From NCBI GenBank assembly GCA_018691995.1, contig JABHJM010000091.1, forward strand, positions 1-6,447: a DNA stretch of 6,447 bases. The letters are read 5' to 3'. This DNA comes from Candidatus Iainarchaeum sp. GTDB lineage: Archaea; Iainarchaeota; Iainarchaeia; Iainarchaeales; JAAZKV01. Positions 1-6,144 of this stretch are shown in pieces. Below the pieces are notes generated by a model that was given only the letters and a program-made list of their open reading frames with translations, made no database searches and was not told the origin of the DNA. The first letter of the stretch is position 1. Each line of letters starts with the position of its first letter. The position numbers and the translations under genes are program-made.

Positions 1-2
1 AT

Positions 3-1511
3 CAAAAAAATAATTATCAATTACTAATAACGCTTGATGCCAATTCAGAAACAGATATAAATTATTCTAATAAAATAAAGAAATTTGTTAAAGAAAAGAA
101 ACTACCAGTAACAATTGGATTTGGATATGATGTTATAAGTGCAACAAATAAAAGAGAAATAAAAAATGGAAAAGTTACAAAATATACTATAGCTGATCTC
201 TTTGAAAAGGCTCAATGTATTGTTACAACCTCAACTCTTGAGGGGTTTGGTTTTGCTTTTACTGAAGGGTGGCTGGCAAACAGAGAAGTTGTTGGAAGAA
301 GAATTGATTTTGTAATGACAGATTTTGAAAACAACAATCTAACCTTCCCAGGATTTTACACCAAAATAAAAATAGACGAAAAAGATTTTGGAAAAATGAA
401 ACTTAATCAACAATTAAAAATAATTGAAAAAATAAATCCAAAAAAATTATTAAAACAAAAAGAATTGAACAAAACGATAAATGCGATTATAACCCCTAAT
501 AAAAAAGCTATTCTGAAAAATAAAAAGGCAATTGAAAAAGAATATTCTTTGAAAAAATACTATTCACGATTTGAAAAAATAGTAAAAGAAACAAAAAAAT
601 TTAAAAATAAAGACTTTCTTGAAAATAAAATTGACAACTCTTACTTAATTGATTATTTTTCAAAAGATATAGAAAAAAAAATAATTATTACTGATTTGGA
701 TGGCACTCTTCTGGATCACAACAATTATAGCCATTTGATTTCTTTTGCAACATATAAGGAAGCACAAAAAAAAGGAATTCCTGTTTGCTTTTGTAGTTCC
801 AAATCATTTGATGAACAAATATGTTTTAGAAAAATTATGAAGAACCCCAACCCATTCATAGCTGAAAATGGTTCTGCAATTTACATACCAAAAAATTATT
901 TCCCTTTCAAAATAACAAATGCCCTTTTGAAAAAATTTGAAATTAAAAAAATAAAAAGAATAAAAGGATATGATATTATTGAATTAAATGTTTCTCACGA
1001 CAAAACCTATAAAGCATTAAAAACAATACAAAAAAAATTACCATTCAAAACTCATATTTTCACAGATCATTCAATTGAAGAGCTAGAAAAGATTGCAAAA
1101 CTTCCAAAAAAGTATGCCATACTTTCAAAGACAAAATATTATGCAAATGGTTGTAGAATTCCAAAAATGACTGATAAAAAAATCAACTTATTCAAAAGAG
1201 AAGCAAAAAAACTTGGATTTGAAACAAAAGTTGGTGGAAGATTTGTCGGAATAAATAAAGGAAGTGATAAAGGAAAAGCAACAAAAATCCTATTAGAACT
1301 TTTTAGAAAAAAATACAAAAAAATTCTTTCGATAGGATTAGGCGATTCAGAAAATGATTTTTTGATGCTAAAAGAAGTTGATAAGGCATTTTTAGTAAAA
1401 AGAGTTGGGAAAAGCGTCAATGAAAAGGCAAAAAAAGAAATCGTGGGAATTAATATTTTGGATCAGATTGGGCCAAAAGGATGGAATTTTGCAATAAAAA
1501 AGTTTTTATAG
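3..1511 (+). CDS. GT4-like glycosyltransferase fused to MPGP-type HAD phosphatase (5' partial)
   Basis: The frame is open from the left edge (first full codon at 3), so the ATG at 315 is internal and the true start lies outside the window; 502 codons are visible. Positions 3 to about 600 encode the C-terminal half of a GT-B glycosyltransferase: the EX7E motif of GT4-like retaining enzymes has its glutamates at 240-242 and 264-266, followed by a WLANREVVGR segment. From about 675 a HAD-IIB phosphatase of the mannosyl-3-phosphoglycerate phosphatase family follows: motif I DLDGT at 693-707, motif II serines near 795, a GGRF segment and SDKGKA lysine near 1245-1280, and motif IV GDSENDF from 1341. 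All catalytic motifs are intact. With gpgS next door, the likely role is dephosphorylating glucosyl-3-phosphoglycerate or a mannosylated derivative in the cytoplasm, the GT half perhaps adding the second sugar. The phosphatase family call is strong; donor and acceptor of the GT half are inferred. The gene ends in TAG. Confidence 0.88.
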   Translation, partial: QKNNYQLLITLDANSETDINYSNKIKKFVKEKKLPVTIGFGYDVISATNKREIKNGKVTKYTIADLFEKAQCIVTTSTLEGFGFAFTEGWLANREVVGRRIDFVMTDFENNNLTFPGFYTKIKIDEKDFGKMKLNQQLKIIEKINPKKLLKQKELNKTINAIITPNKKAILKNKKAIEKEYSLKKYYSRFEKIVKETKKFKNKDFLENKIDNSYLIDYFSKDIEKKIIITDLDGTLLDHNNYSHLISFATYKEAQKKGIPVCFCSSKSFDEQICFRKIMKNPNPFIAENGSAIYIPKNYFPFKITNALLKKFEIKKIKRIKGYDIIELNVSHDKTYKALKTIQKKLPFKTHIFTDHSIEELEKIAKLPKKYAILSKTKYYANGCRIPKMTDKKINLFKREAKKLGFETKVGGRFVGINKGSDKGKATKILLELFRKKYKKILSIGLGDSENDFLMLKEVDKAFLVKRVGKSVNEKAKKEIVGINILDQIGPKGWNFAIKKFL

Positions 1512-1533
1512 CTCCAGACCAAAAAGCTATAAA
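1505..1533. repeat. 9-bp inverted repeat spanning a stop codon and the gpgS TATA box
   Basis: The arms TTTATAGCT (1505-1513) and AGCTATAAA (1525-1533) are perfect reverse complements separated by 11 bases. The left arm contains the TAG stop of the fusion gene and the right arm overlaps the TATA box of gpgS. No T-tract follows, so a terminator is unlikely. A regulator site or chance are both possible. Confidence 0.5.
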
Positions 1534-1535
1534 TA
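1521..1535 (+). promoter_or_regulatory. Archaeal BRE/TATA promoter of gpgS
   Basis: An A-rich BRE-like stretch (1521-1527) precedes TATAAATA (1528-1535). The T of the box is 42 bases before the gpgS ATG, which puts transcription start around 1557-1562 and gives a leader of about 8-13 bases with no SD site. So gpgS may be transcribed separately from the upstream fusion gene, although the 58-base gap also allows readthrough. Confidence 0.6.
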
Positions 1536-1569
1536 CTAGTAACCTTTAATCTTAATAGAAGATGAACAT

Positions 1570-2556
1570 ATGAATGTAGATACCTGGTTTGAGAAAAATA
1601 AATTCAAATGCGATAGTTTTAGAGATATTAAAAATCTTGTAAAACTTAAAAAAGAACAAAAGAAAACTATTTCTGTTGTTATTCCAACTTTGAACGAAGA
1701 AAAAAGTGTTGCAAAAGTAATTTCAAAAGTAAAAATTCTACAGAAAAAAAAACTTGTTGATGAAATAATTATTATGGATTCAGGAAGCACTGACAGAACA
1801 AAAGAAATTGTAAAAGCAGCAGGTGCAGATTTTTATTATTCAAAAGATATTTTAAAAAGACACAAAGACATCAAGGGAAAAGGAGAAAATTTATGGAAAT
1901 CGTTGTATGTTGCAAATGGAGATATTATTTGCTGGATTGATGCTGACATAAAAAATATTCATTCACGATTTGTTTATGGATTAGTAGGGCCATTATTAAC
2001 AAAAAAGAAATTGAAGTTTACAAAAGCATTTTATAAAAGACCCTTGAAGGTTGGAGAAAAATTTGCTCCACTTGGCGGAGGCCGTGTAACAGAACTTACC
2101 ATAAGACCTTTGTTCAATATGTACTTCCCATTACTAAGTGGATTTATACAACCCTTATCAGGAGAATATGCTGGGAAAAGAGATCTCCTAGAAAGAATTC
2201 CTTTCTTTACAGGATATGGTGTTGAAACAGCTATGTTAATAGACATACAAAAAAAATTTGGATTAGAAGTGTGCGCACAAGTTGATTTGAAAAAGAAAAT
2301 TCACAGAAATCAATCATTAATCAATTTGAGTAGGATGTCATTTGGAATTTTAGGGGTATTTGCAAAAAGAGCTAACGCCCTTGGAAAACTTATTTTAATG
2401 GGAAAAACAAGAAAACGGTATAGATTAATTGAATTTGAAGATGGGCAATATAAATTGAAACAATTTAATATCAATGATAAGCAAAGACCCCCTATGATAA
2501 CTATTAATGAGTATAGAAAGAAATTCAAAAAAGATCCAAAGTGGCTTTACTCTTAG
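1570..2556 (+). CDS. gpgS: Glucosyl-3-phosphoglycerate synthase (GT81 family)
   Basis: This 328-residue cytoplasmic GT-A glycosyltransferase should transfer glucose from an NDP-glucose to 3-phosphoglycerate, giving glucosyl-3-phosphoglycerate, the first step of glucosylglycerate synthesis. The fold starts with SVVIPTLNEE (residues 35-44), then IIIMDSGSTD (66-75), GKGENLW (103-109) and the metal-binding DAD (124-126). Family-specific segments follow: GGGRVTELTIRP (169-180), QPLSGEYAG (194-202), GYGVET (215-220) and the HRN triad (245-247), whose histidine is a metal ligand in characterised GpgS enzymes. These distinguish it from generic GT2 proteins and from MpgS (GT55). Length is typical. The start is the ATG placed correctly after a TATA box. 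The preceding gene supplies a matching phosphatase, which supports a compatible-solute role. It ends in TAG. The family call is firm; nucleotide preference cannot be read from sequence. Confidence 0.9.
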   Translation: MNVDTWFEKNKFKCDSFRDIKNLVKLKKEQKKTISVVIPTLNEEKSVAKVISKVKILQKKKLVDEIIIMDSGSTDRTKEIVKAAGADFYYSKDILKRHKDIKGKGENLWKSLYVANGDIICWIDADIKNIHSRFVYGLVGPLLTKKKLKFTKAFYKRPLKVGEKFAPLGGGRVTELTIRPLFNMYFPLLSGFIQPLSGEYAGKRDLLERIPFFTGYGVETAMLIDIQKKFGLEVCAQVDLKKKIHRNQSLINLSRMSFGILGVFAKRANALGKLILMGKTRKRYRLIEFEDGQYKLKQFNINDKQRPPMITINEYRKKFKKDPKWLYS

Positions 2557-2563
2557 AAAACAT

Positions 2564-2580
2564 GAAAAACTAGTTTATTA
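2564..2580 (+). promoter_or_regulatory. Probable TATA promoter of the PrsW operon
   Basis: An A-rich stretch followed by TTTATTA (2574-2580) lies 43 bases before the ATG at 2617, the same distance as the gpgS TATA box. It overlaps a 10-bp palindrome AAACTAGTTT (2567-2576). There is no SD before 2617, so a short leader of about 10-13 bases is expected. The box is a weaker match than that of gpgS. Confidence 0.4.
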
Positions 2581-2616
2581 GCAAAGTAATTAATAGAACA
2601 AAATTAATACCTAATT

Positions 2617-3885
2617 ATGAAAAAAGCAATTATTTTGGCGATTATTCTAATTTTACTATTTAACTTCACATTTAGTGAAGAAATATTTAATGACTCAGTA
2701 GATATTCGATTCCAAAACATTTGCAGCGACCATTTTTGTGAAGATATTACAACAAACCAAGTCGATTTTGAAATAAGTCCCTTTGAAGAAGTAAAGATTT
2801 ATGGAACTTTCAAAAATAGAAGTGAATCTAAGTCGCATTTTACTATCCTAAATAACAACAAACTAGTATATGATGAAAATGTTGGTGCTGGAAAAGAAAT
2901 TAAATTTGATTTTGTTGTTCAAAAAGGAATTCTAATTGGGGAAGGAATTTCAAAAGAAAGAATTGTTAAAAAAGAAATTAATATTAATTTCATCCCTGTT
3001 GACAAACATACAACCAGTGATTTTCAAACATTACTTTTAATTAGTCTAATATTTTTTATAATTGCTGCAGCAGTTGGAATATTAATTAGAAATAAATTTA
3101 GCGGAAAACAAAGGGAAGAATACAAGTACAAAAAACAAATAAAAATTATGGGAAGTGTGTTTTCTGCAATTTTTATTCTTTTTATTTGGTTAGCATTTGC
3201 AACAAGAATCCCTCCAGAAGGAATTATGGCTGCTGTTTTGTTAAATTTTGGTTTTGCAATAATTTTATTTTCTTTTTTCTATTTTATTAGTCAAAAAATG
3301 ATTGAACAAAAAAAGAATTCTGCATTCTTAACTGCCGGCCTTGTTGCTGCCGCAATTAGTTTTTTTGTAAACACTTCAATCCATTATGCTCTTGGAATAA
3401 ATTTTGTAACTGAATTTGGAAGTGCAATTGGTGTTGCGCCAATTGTTGAAGAAGCAGCAAAAGGACTACTTCTAATAATCCTTCTTTTACTTTTCAAAAT
3501 TAAATCTCCAAGAAAAGGTTTTTTCTTTGGAGCAATTGTTGGACTTGGTTTTGCAGTACTTGAAAATGTTTTTTACTCAGTTAATTATTTTACTTTTAAT
3601 AGTACTTTGATAATCGAACAACTTTCTCTAATAATTTTTAGAACTATTCTACCAGCACACATGTTTTTTACTGGAATGACTGGTTTATTATTCTTGCTTT
3701 TTTCTCAAAGAATTAAAAACAAACCAATTTGTATTTTTGCTTCTCTTGGACTTGGAATAGTAATGCATTCAATTTTCAATTTGTTCGCATCAGTGTTCCC
3801 ATACATTTTGTTCTTTTTAGTCGCACTACTAATTGCTGGGCTTTACGTCTTTGCTAGAGTAGATTTAAATAGTTTAGAAATCTAA
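2617..3885 (+). CDS. PrsW-family intramembrane metalloprotease with extracytoplasmic N-terminal domain
   Basis: This 422-residue membrane protein carries the PrsW hallmarks in its C-terminal half: VEEAAKG (residues 277-283, the EExxK motif), FAVLEN (312-317), AHMFFTGMTG (347-356) and MHSIFN (383-388). The glutamates and histidines (E278, E279, E316, H348, H384) are the expected metal-site residues and all are present. The N-terminus is a signal peptide (1 to about 20, hydrophobic LAIILILLF core). Residues 21-135 form a soluble, beta-rich domain probably outside the membrane, followed by a membrane helix (138-157), a basic cytoplasmic loop (158-177) and about seven more helices. Bacillus PrsW cleaves the anti-sigma factor RsiW; that pathway is bacterial, so the archaeal substrate is unknown. 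The large N-terminal ectodomain is an addition to the catalytic core. The gene is followed after 7 bases by a membrane/TPR gene, suggesting one transcript. It ends in TAA. Confidence 0.85.
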   Translation: MKKAIILAIILILLFNFTFSEEIFNDSVDIRFQNICSDHFCEDITTNQVDFEISPFEEVKIYGTFKNRSESKSHFTILNNNKLVYDENVGAGKEIKFDFVVQKGILIGEGISKERIVKKEININFIPVDKHTTSDFQTLLLISLIFFIIAAAVGILIRNKFSGKQREEYKYKKQIKIMGSVFSAIFILFIWLAFATRIPPEGIMAAVLLNFGFAIILFSFFYFISQKMIEQKKNSAFLTAGLVAAAISFFVNTSIHYALGINFVTEFGSAIGVAPIVEEAAKGLLLIILLLLFKIKSPRKGFFFGAIVGLGFAVLENVFYSVNYFTFNSTLIIEQLSLIIFRTILPAHMFFTGMTGLLFLLFSQRIKNKPICIFASLGLGIVMHSIFNLFASVFPYILFFLVALLIAGLYVFARVDLNSLEI

Positions 3886-3892
3886 AAGAATT

Positions 3893-5623
3893 ATGCAAAA
3901 AGGAATTATTGATTTAATTAAAGCTGATAAAAAAATCTTTTTAATCCCATTAATTGTTGAAATTATTTATTTCGGAATTCTTGCTTCATTAAACCTTGTT
4001 GGGGGTGTTGAAGGAGACGCATCAATAGCACTTGGCATAGCAATGATTGTTGGTTATTTTATTGGACTTATTTTAATGATGATACTTTCTTTTATTAGCA
4101 TAAATCGATTAATAAAAAAATGGAATTTTAATTTTATTACTGCTGGAATGGTTGCTACTGCAGAAGCATTCTTAGTAGCATTAATTTTTGGCATTATTTA
4201 TCTAACTACTGGGATGATTGCACTTACAAATGCTCTTTCAAATCCAACAACGGCATATTATTATTCACAATATGGTTCAGCTGCAAGTGCAGCGAGCTTA
4301 ACTTTTTTTGGATATTTTATAATTCTTTTAGTTGTTATTGGAATCATTATTGTATTAAGAGGAATTTATTGTTTTCTTCTTGGATTGTTTCTTGAAAATA
4401 CTAAAAAGAAAGTATCTTTTAAAAGTAATTTTTACAGATTTCTTGATAATACTCCAGAAAAACAAATTGAACGAGGAGCACAAAAACAAGCCATTGTTTT
4501 ACTGGGTGGGATTTTTACACTAACCATACTAGTTACAATTATTGTTGGACTAATTTCAGTTGCTTCACTTGGAAACGTTGATCCTGAGTACTGGGAAAAT
4601 TATAATAATCCCGATTATGGAAAACTAATTCAGGCAACTGGGACACAGTATTTTGAAGCTGGAGATGCGAGAGTTGATGTTTATAGTGACGATTTAGAAC
4701 TTGCTGAAATAAATTTTACAATAACCTCGGAAAGTAATAAAACAATTGAAATTAATCGAGATTCATTAGTTGTTAATAGTAGAAATAGTTCTTGCGGAGT
4801 ATACTTATTTCAATATACTGATATTTATTCAACTGAAACAAGTTTTGATTTAGTAAACACTGCTGAGAATGGTTTCACATTAAAACCAAGACAAAAAGCA
4901 AGAATAAAACTTGTTGCTTTTGGAGAAAATTGCGGATATAAAGAAGATCAAAATGCAGATTATAAAATAACTTTTAATTTTGGTTCAAATAATAACTTTT
5001 CAACAATGGAAACAATTAATATCAATGGAAAATACTCAGGGGTCTATTCTGCAGAAGATTATTTGTATAACAAATCAAAAGCACAAGCTCTTTTGATTCA
5101 AAATAAATACAACGAATCATACAGTCATTTTATTGATTCATATTATTCAACACTCGACAATGAATTTTATTATGTTGTAAATATATTGTTTGATAAAGAT
5201 GAGAACTTTGAAAGAGTAAAGGATTTTTATAAAAATCATTACCTAAAAGATTTCCCCGATTCAAAAATAGCACACAATGCTTTGTGTTATTATTCTCCGT
5301 CAACCCAGGAAGGAGTAAATTATTGTTTAAAAGCGTATGAATTTGATTCAAAAGATTTAAGCAACACTAATAATTTGTCACTTAGATATTATGAAACCAG
5401 TGATTATGACAACTCATTAAAATACGCATTAAAGTCATATGAATTAAATGCTGAAAATAATCATGCATTGTACCATCTTGTAAGAAGTTATTTAAAAAAG
5501 AACAATTGTGACTTGGCAAAAAAATATTTTGACGAATATGTTTTATTACCAGACAAAGACCCAATTTCAATTTATACAACTGCTTCAGATAATTATTATT
5601 CACAGTGTGTTAACACAAACTAG
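3893..5623 (+). CDS. Multi-pass membrane protein with beta-rich ectodomain and C-terminal TPR-like repeats
   Basis: I do not recognise this 576-residue protein as a named family. Residues 1-226 hold about five hydrophobic helices (roughly 15-35, 46-70, 85-112, 135-168, 200-226) joined by short basic loops such as NRLIKKWN (71-78). Residues 227 to about 385 are soluble and look beta-rich, with a Cys pair (C301, C347). Residues 385-565 are helical and TPR-like; the best repeats are near 493-526 and 527-560, with alternating Tyr/Leu/Ala positions, and a weaker unit lies at 388-422. Seven N-X-S/T sequons (N274, N282, N298, N368, N393, N407, N494) all fall after the last helix, consistent with an extracellular, possibly N-glycosylated C-terminal half. 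The ATG is 7 bases past the PrsW stop without an SD, implying cotranscription. It may be a partner or substrate of that protease, or an envelope scaffold; this is inference. It ends in TAG. Confidence 0.75.
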   Translation: MQKGIIDLIKADKKIFLIPLIVEIIYFGILASLNLVGGVEGDASIALGIAMIVGYFIGLILMMILSFISINRLIKKWNFNFITAGMVATAEAFLVALIFGIIYLTTGMIALTNALSNPTTAYYYSQYGSAASAASLTFFGYFIILLVVIGIIIVLRGIYCFLLGLFLENTKKKVSFKSNFYRFLDNTPEKQIERGAQKQAIVLLGGIFTLTILVTIIVGLISVASLGNVDPEYWENYNNPDYGKLIQATGTQYFEAGDARVDVYSDDLELAEINFTITSESNKTIEINRDSLVVNSRNSSCGVYLFQYTDIYSTETSFDLVNTAENGFTLKPRQKARIKLVAFGENCGYKEDQNADYKITFNFGSNNNFSTMETININGKYSGVYSAEDYLYNKSKAQALLIQNKYNESYSHFIDSYYSTLDNEFYYVVNILFDKDENFERVKDFYKNHYLKDFPDSKIAHNALCYYSPSTQEGVNYCLKAYEFDSKDLSNTNNLSLRYYETSDYDNSLKYALKSYELNAENNHALYHLVRSYLKKNNCDLAKKYFDEYVLLPDKDPISIYTTASDNYYSQCVNTN

Positions 5624-5668
5624 TCTTTAAAATAACTTTTCTACTAAAATAAAACAAAACTTGGGGGT
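5624..5668 (+). promoter_or_regulatory. Promoter and Shine-Dalgarno site of the DUF5654-like gene
   Basis: The TATA box TTTAAAATA (5626-5634) sits just after the stop of the preceding gene and 48 bases before the ATG at 5674. Expected transcription start is near 5652-5656. The leader then contains GGGGGT (5663-5668), which pairs with the anti-SD ACCUCC through one G-U wobble and is 5 bases from the start codon. Unlike gpgS and the protease gene, this gene therefore has an SD-led start. Confidence 0.55.
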
Positions 5669-5673
5669 TTTAT

Positions 5674-5910
5674 ATGAAAAATTTGGTAATGGAAATTAAA
5701 AAACAAACTTTGACATTAATGATTGCAGCATTTGGTTTTGTCGCGGCACTAATGTAGAAAGATGCCATAAAAGCTTGGTTATTGCCTTTGTATGAAAGTG
5801 CAGACGGAGCAACTGGATTAACAATAGCAGCAATTGTTGTAACAGTTGTCGTTGTCATAGTAACAATAATTTTGACAAAAGTTCTTGGAGATAAGGAAGA
5901 GAAAGAGTAA
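5674..5910 (+). pseudogene. DUF5654-like small membrane protein interrupted by in-frame TAG
   Basis: The frame from ATG 5674 encodes 27 residues ending AAFGFVAALM, then TAG (5755-5757), then 49 more residues starting KDAIKAWLLP and ending in TAA at 5908-5910. Reading across the stop gives a 78-codon protein with two membrane helices (about residues 13-27 and 50-70) and a charged tail. This matches my recollection of DUF5654, archaeal proteins with an AAFGFVAALAWNDAIKA-type signature. The TAG sits exactly at the conserved Trp, one base from TGG. The homology continues without a frameshift, and the promoter, SD and terminator are intact. The lesion could be a sequencing error, a recent nonsense mutation, or suppressed UAG. 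Neighbouring genes use TAG as a normal stop, which argues against general recoding. No ATG follows the stop, so reinitiation would need TTG or another weak codon. Function of the family is unknown. Confidence 0.72.
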
Positions 5911-6084
5911 TTATTTTTGGGGATAACAATCCCCACATTTCTTTTTTTTAAGCTCTTCTTCAACATCAGCTTTCATTTCTTGGCTTTCTTTTGAATCATC
6001 TTTTGTTTTCACTGTTTCAATATAACACAAATCATCACAATCAAGCGATTCTACAAATTTTTTCTTTTGAGTTTTTTCATTCAT
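5911..6084 (-). CDS. Small four-cysteine protein of unknown function
   Basis: I do not recognise this 57-residue protein. The start is the ATG at 6084, because a perfect SD GGAGGTG (complement of 6091-6097) lies 6 bases upstream; an upstream in-frame TTG at 6099 would overlap that SD and is rejected. The product is hydrophilic and highly charged, with no membrane segment. It has two cysteine pairs: CDDLC (residues 16-20, CxxxC) and CGDC (50-53, CxxC) near the C-terminus. Between them is a Lys/Glu-rich stretch that is probably helical (about 29-49). Four cysteines in two pairs could bind zinc or act in redox chemistry, but no named zinc-ribbon consensus is evident. Its stop codon directly abuts the TAA of the convergent DUF5654-like gene. 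The SD and the well-placed TATA box are the main reasons to call it real. Confidence 0.68.
   Translation of the reverse strand: MNEKTQKKKFVESLDCDDLCYIETVKTKDDSKESQEMKADVEEELKKKKCGDCYPQK
5918..5949 (+). terminator. Hairpin plus T8 terminator after the DUF5654-like gene
   Basis: TGGGGAT (5918-5924) and ATCCCCA (5929-5935) form a perfect 7-bp stem with a 4-base loop. Six bases later comes a run of eight T (5942-5949). On the + strand this resembles an intrinsic terminator and begins 8 bases after the TAA. Archaeal termination needs mainly the U-tract, so the stem may only assist. The whole element lies inside the 3' coding end of the convergent gene. Confidence 0.6.
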
Positions 6085-6090
6085 TTTATT

Positions 6091-6139
6091 CACCTCCAAT
6101 ATATGATAATAACATCATATGTTATTTTAAATGCTTTTG
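6091..6139 (-). promoter_or_regulatory. TATA promoter, operator-like repeats and SD of the four-cysteine gene
   Basis: Read on the - strand, ATTTAAAATAAC (complement of 6121-6132) is a TATA box preceded by an AAAAGC BRE-like stretch. Its first T is 47 bases before the ATG, nearly the same geometry as the DUF5654-like promoter, with which it shares TTTAAAATAAC. Expected transcription start is near 6100-6105. The SD GGAGGTG occupies 6091-6097, giving a leader of roughly 16-21 bases. Confidence 0.6.
6101..6126. repeat. Two overlapping inverted repeats in the promoter
   Basis: ATATGAT (6101-6107) and ATCATAT (6114-6120) are perfect inverted arms with a 6-base spacer. Overlapping them, AATAACAT (6108-6115) and ATGTTATT (6119-6126) are perfect 8-bp arms with a 3-base spacer. 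They cover the space between TATA box and expected transcription start, the usual place for an archaeal repressor site. In AT-rich DNA some chance dyads are expected. Confidence 0.5.
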
Positions 6140-6144
6140 GACAA

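Noticed and set aside
315..1511. Taking the ATG at 315 as the start of a standalone phosphatase gene
   Set aside because: The frame is open to the left edge and encodes glycosyltransferase sequence with an EX7E motif before 315; there is no SD or spaced promoter, and the sequence reads on as one protein.
1139..2528. Four - strand frames opposite the phosphatase domain and gpgS
   Set aside because: They are antisense readings of strongly conserved + strand enzymes, with no initiation signals of their own.
5130..5603. Two 73-residue - strand frames opposite the TPR region
   Set aside because: They are rich in His/Asn/Leu as expected from antisense of Asn/Tyr/Lys codons, with no SD or promoter.
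5674..5910. Genome-wide reassignment of TAG to pyrrolysine
   Set aside because: Three complete genes in the window terminate at TAG where the protein families or gene boundaries end, and the interrupted position corresponds to Trp, one base from TGG.
5670..5966. 98-residue - strand frame opposite the DUF5654-like gene
   Set aside because: It is a Thr/Ile-rich mirror of the real gene, overlaps the four-Cys gene in another frame, and has no SD or TATA box.
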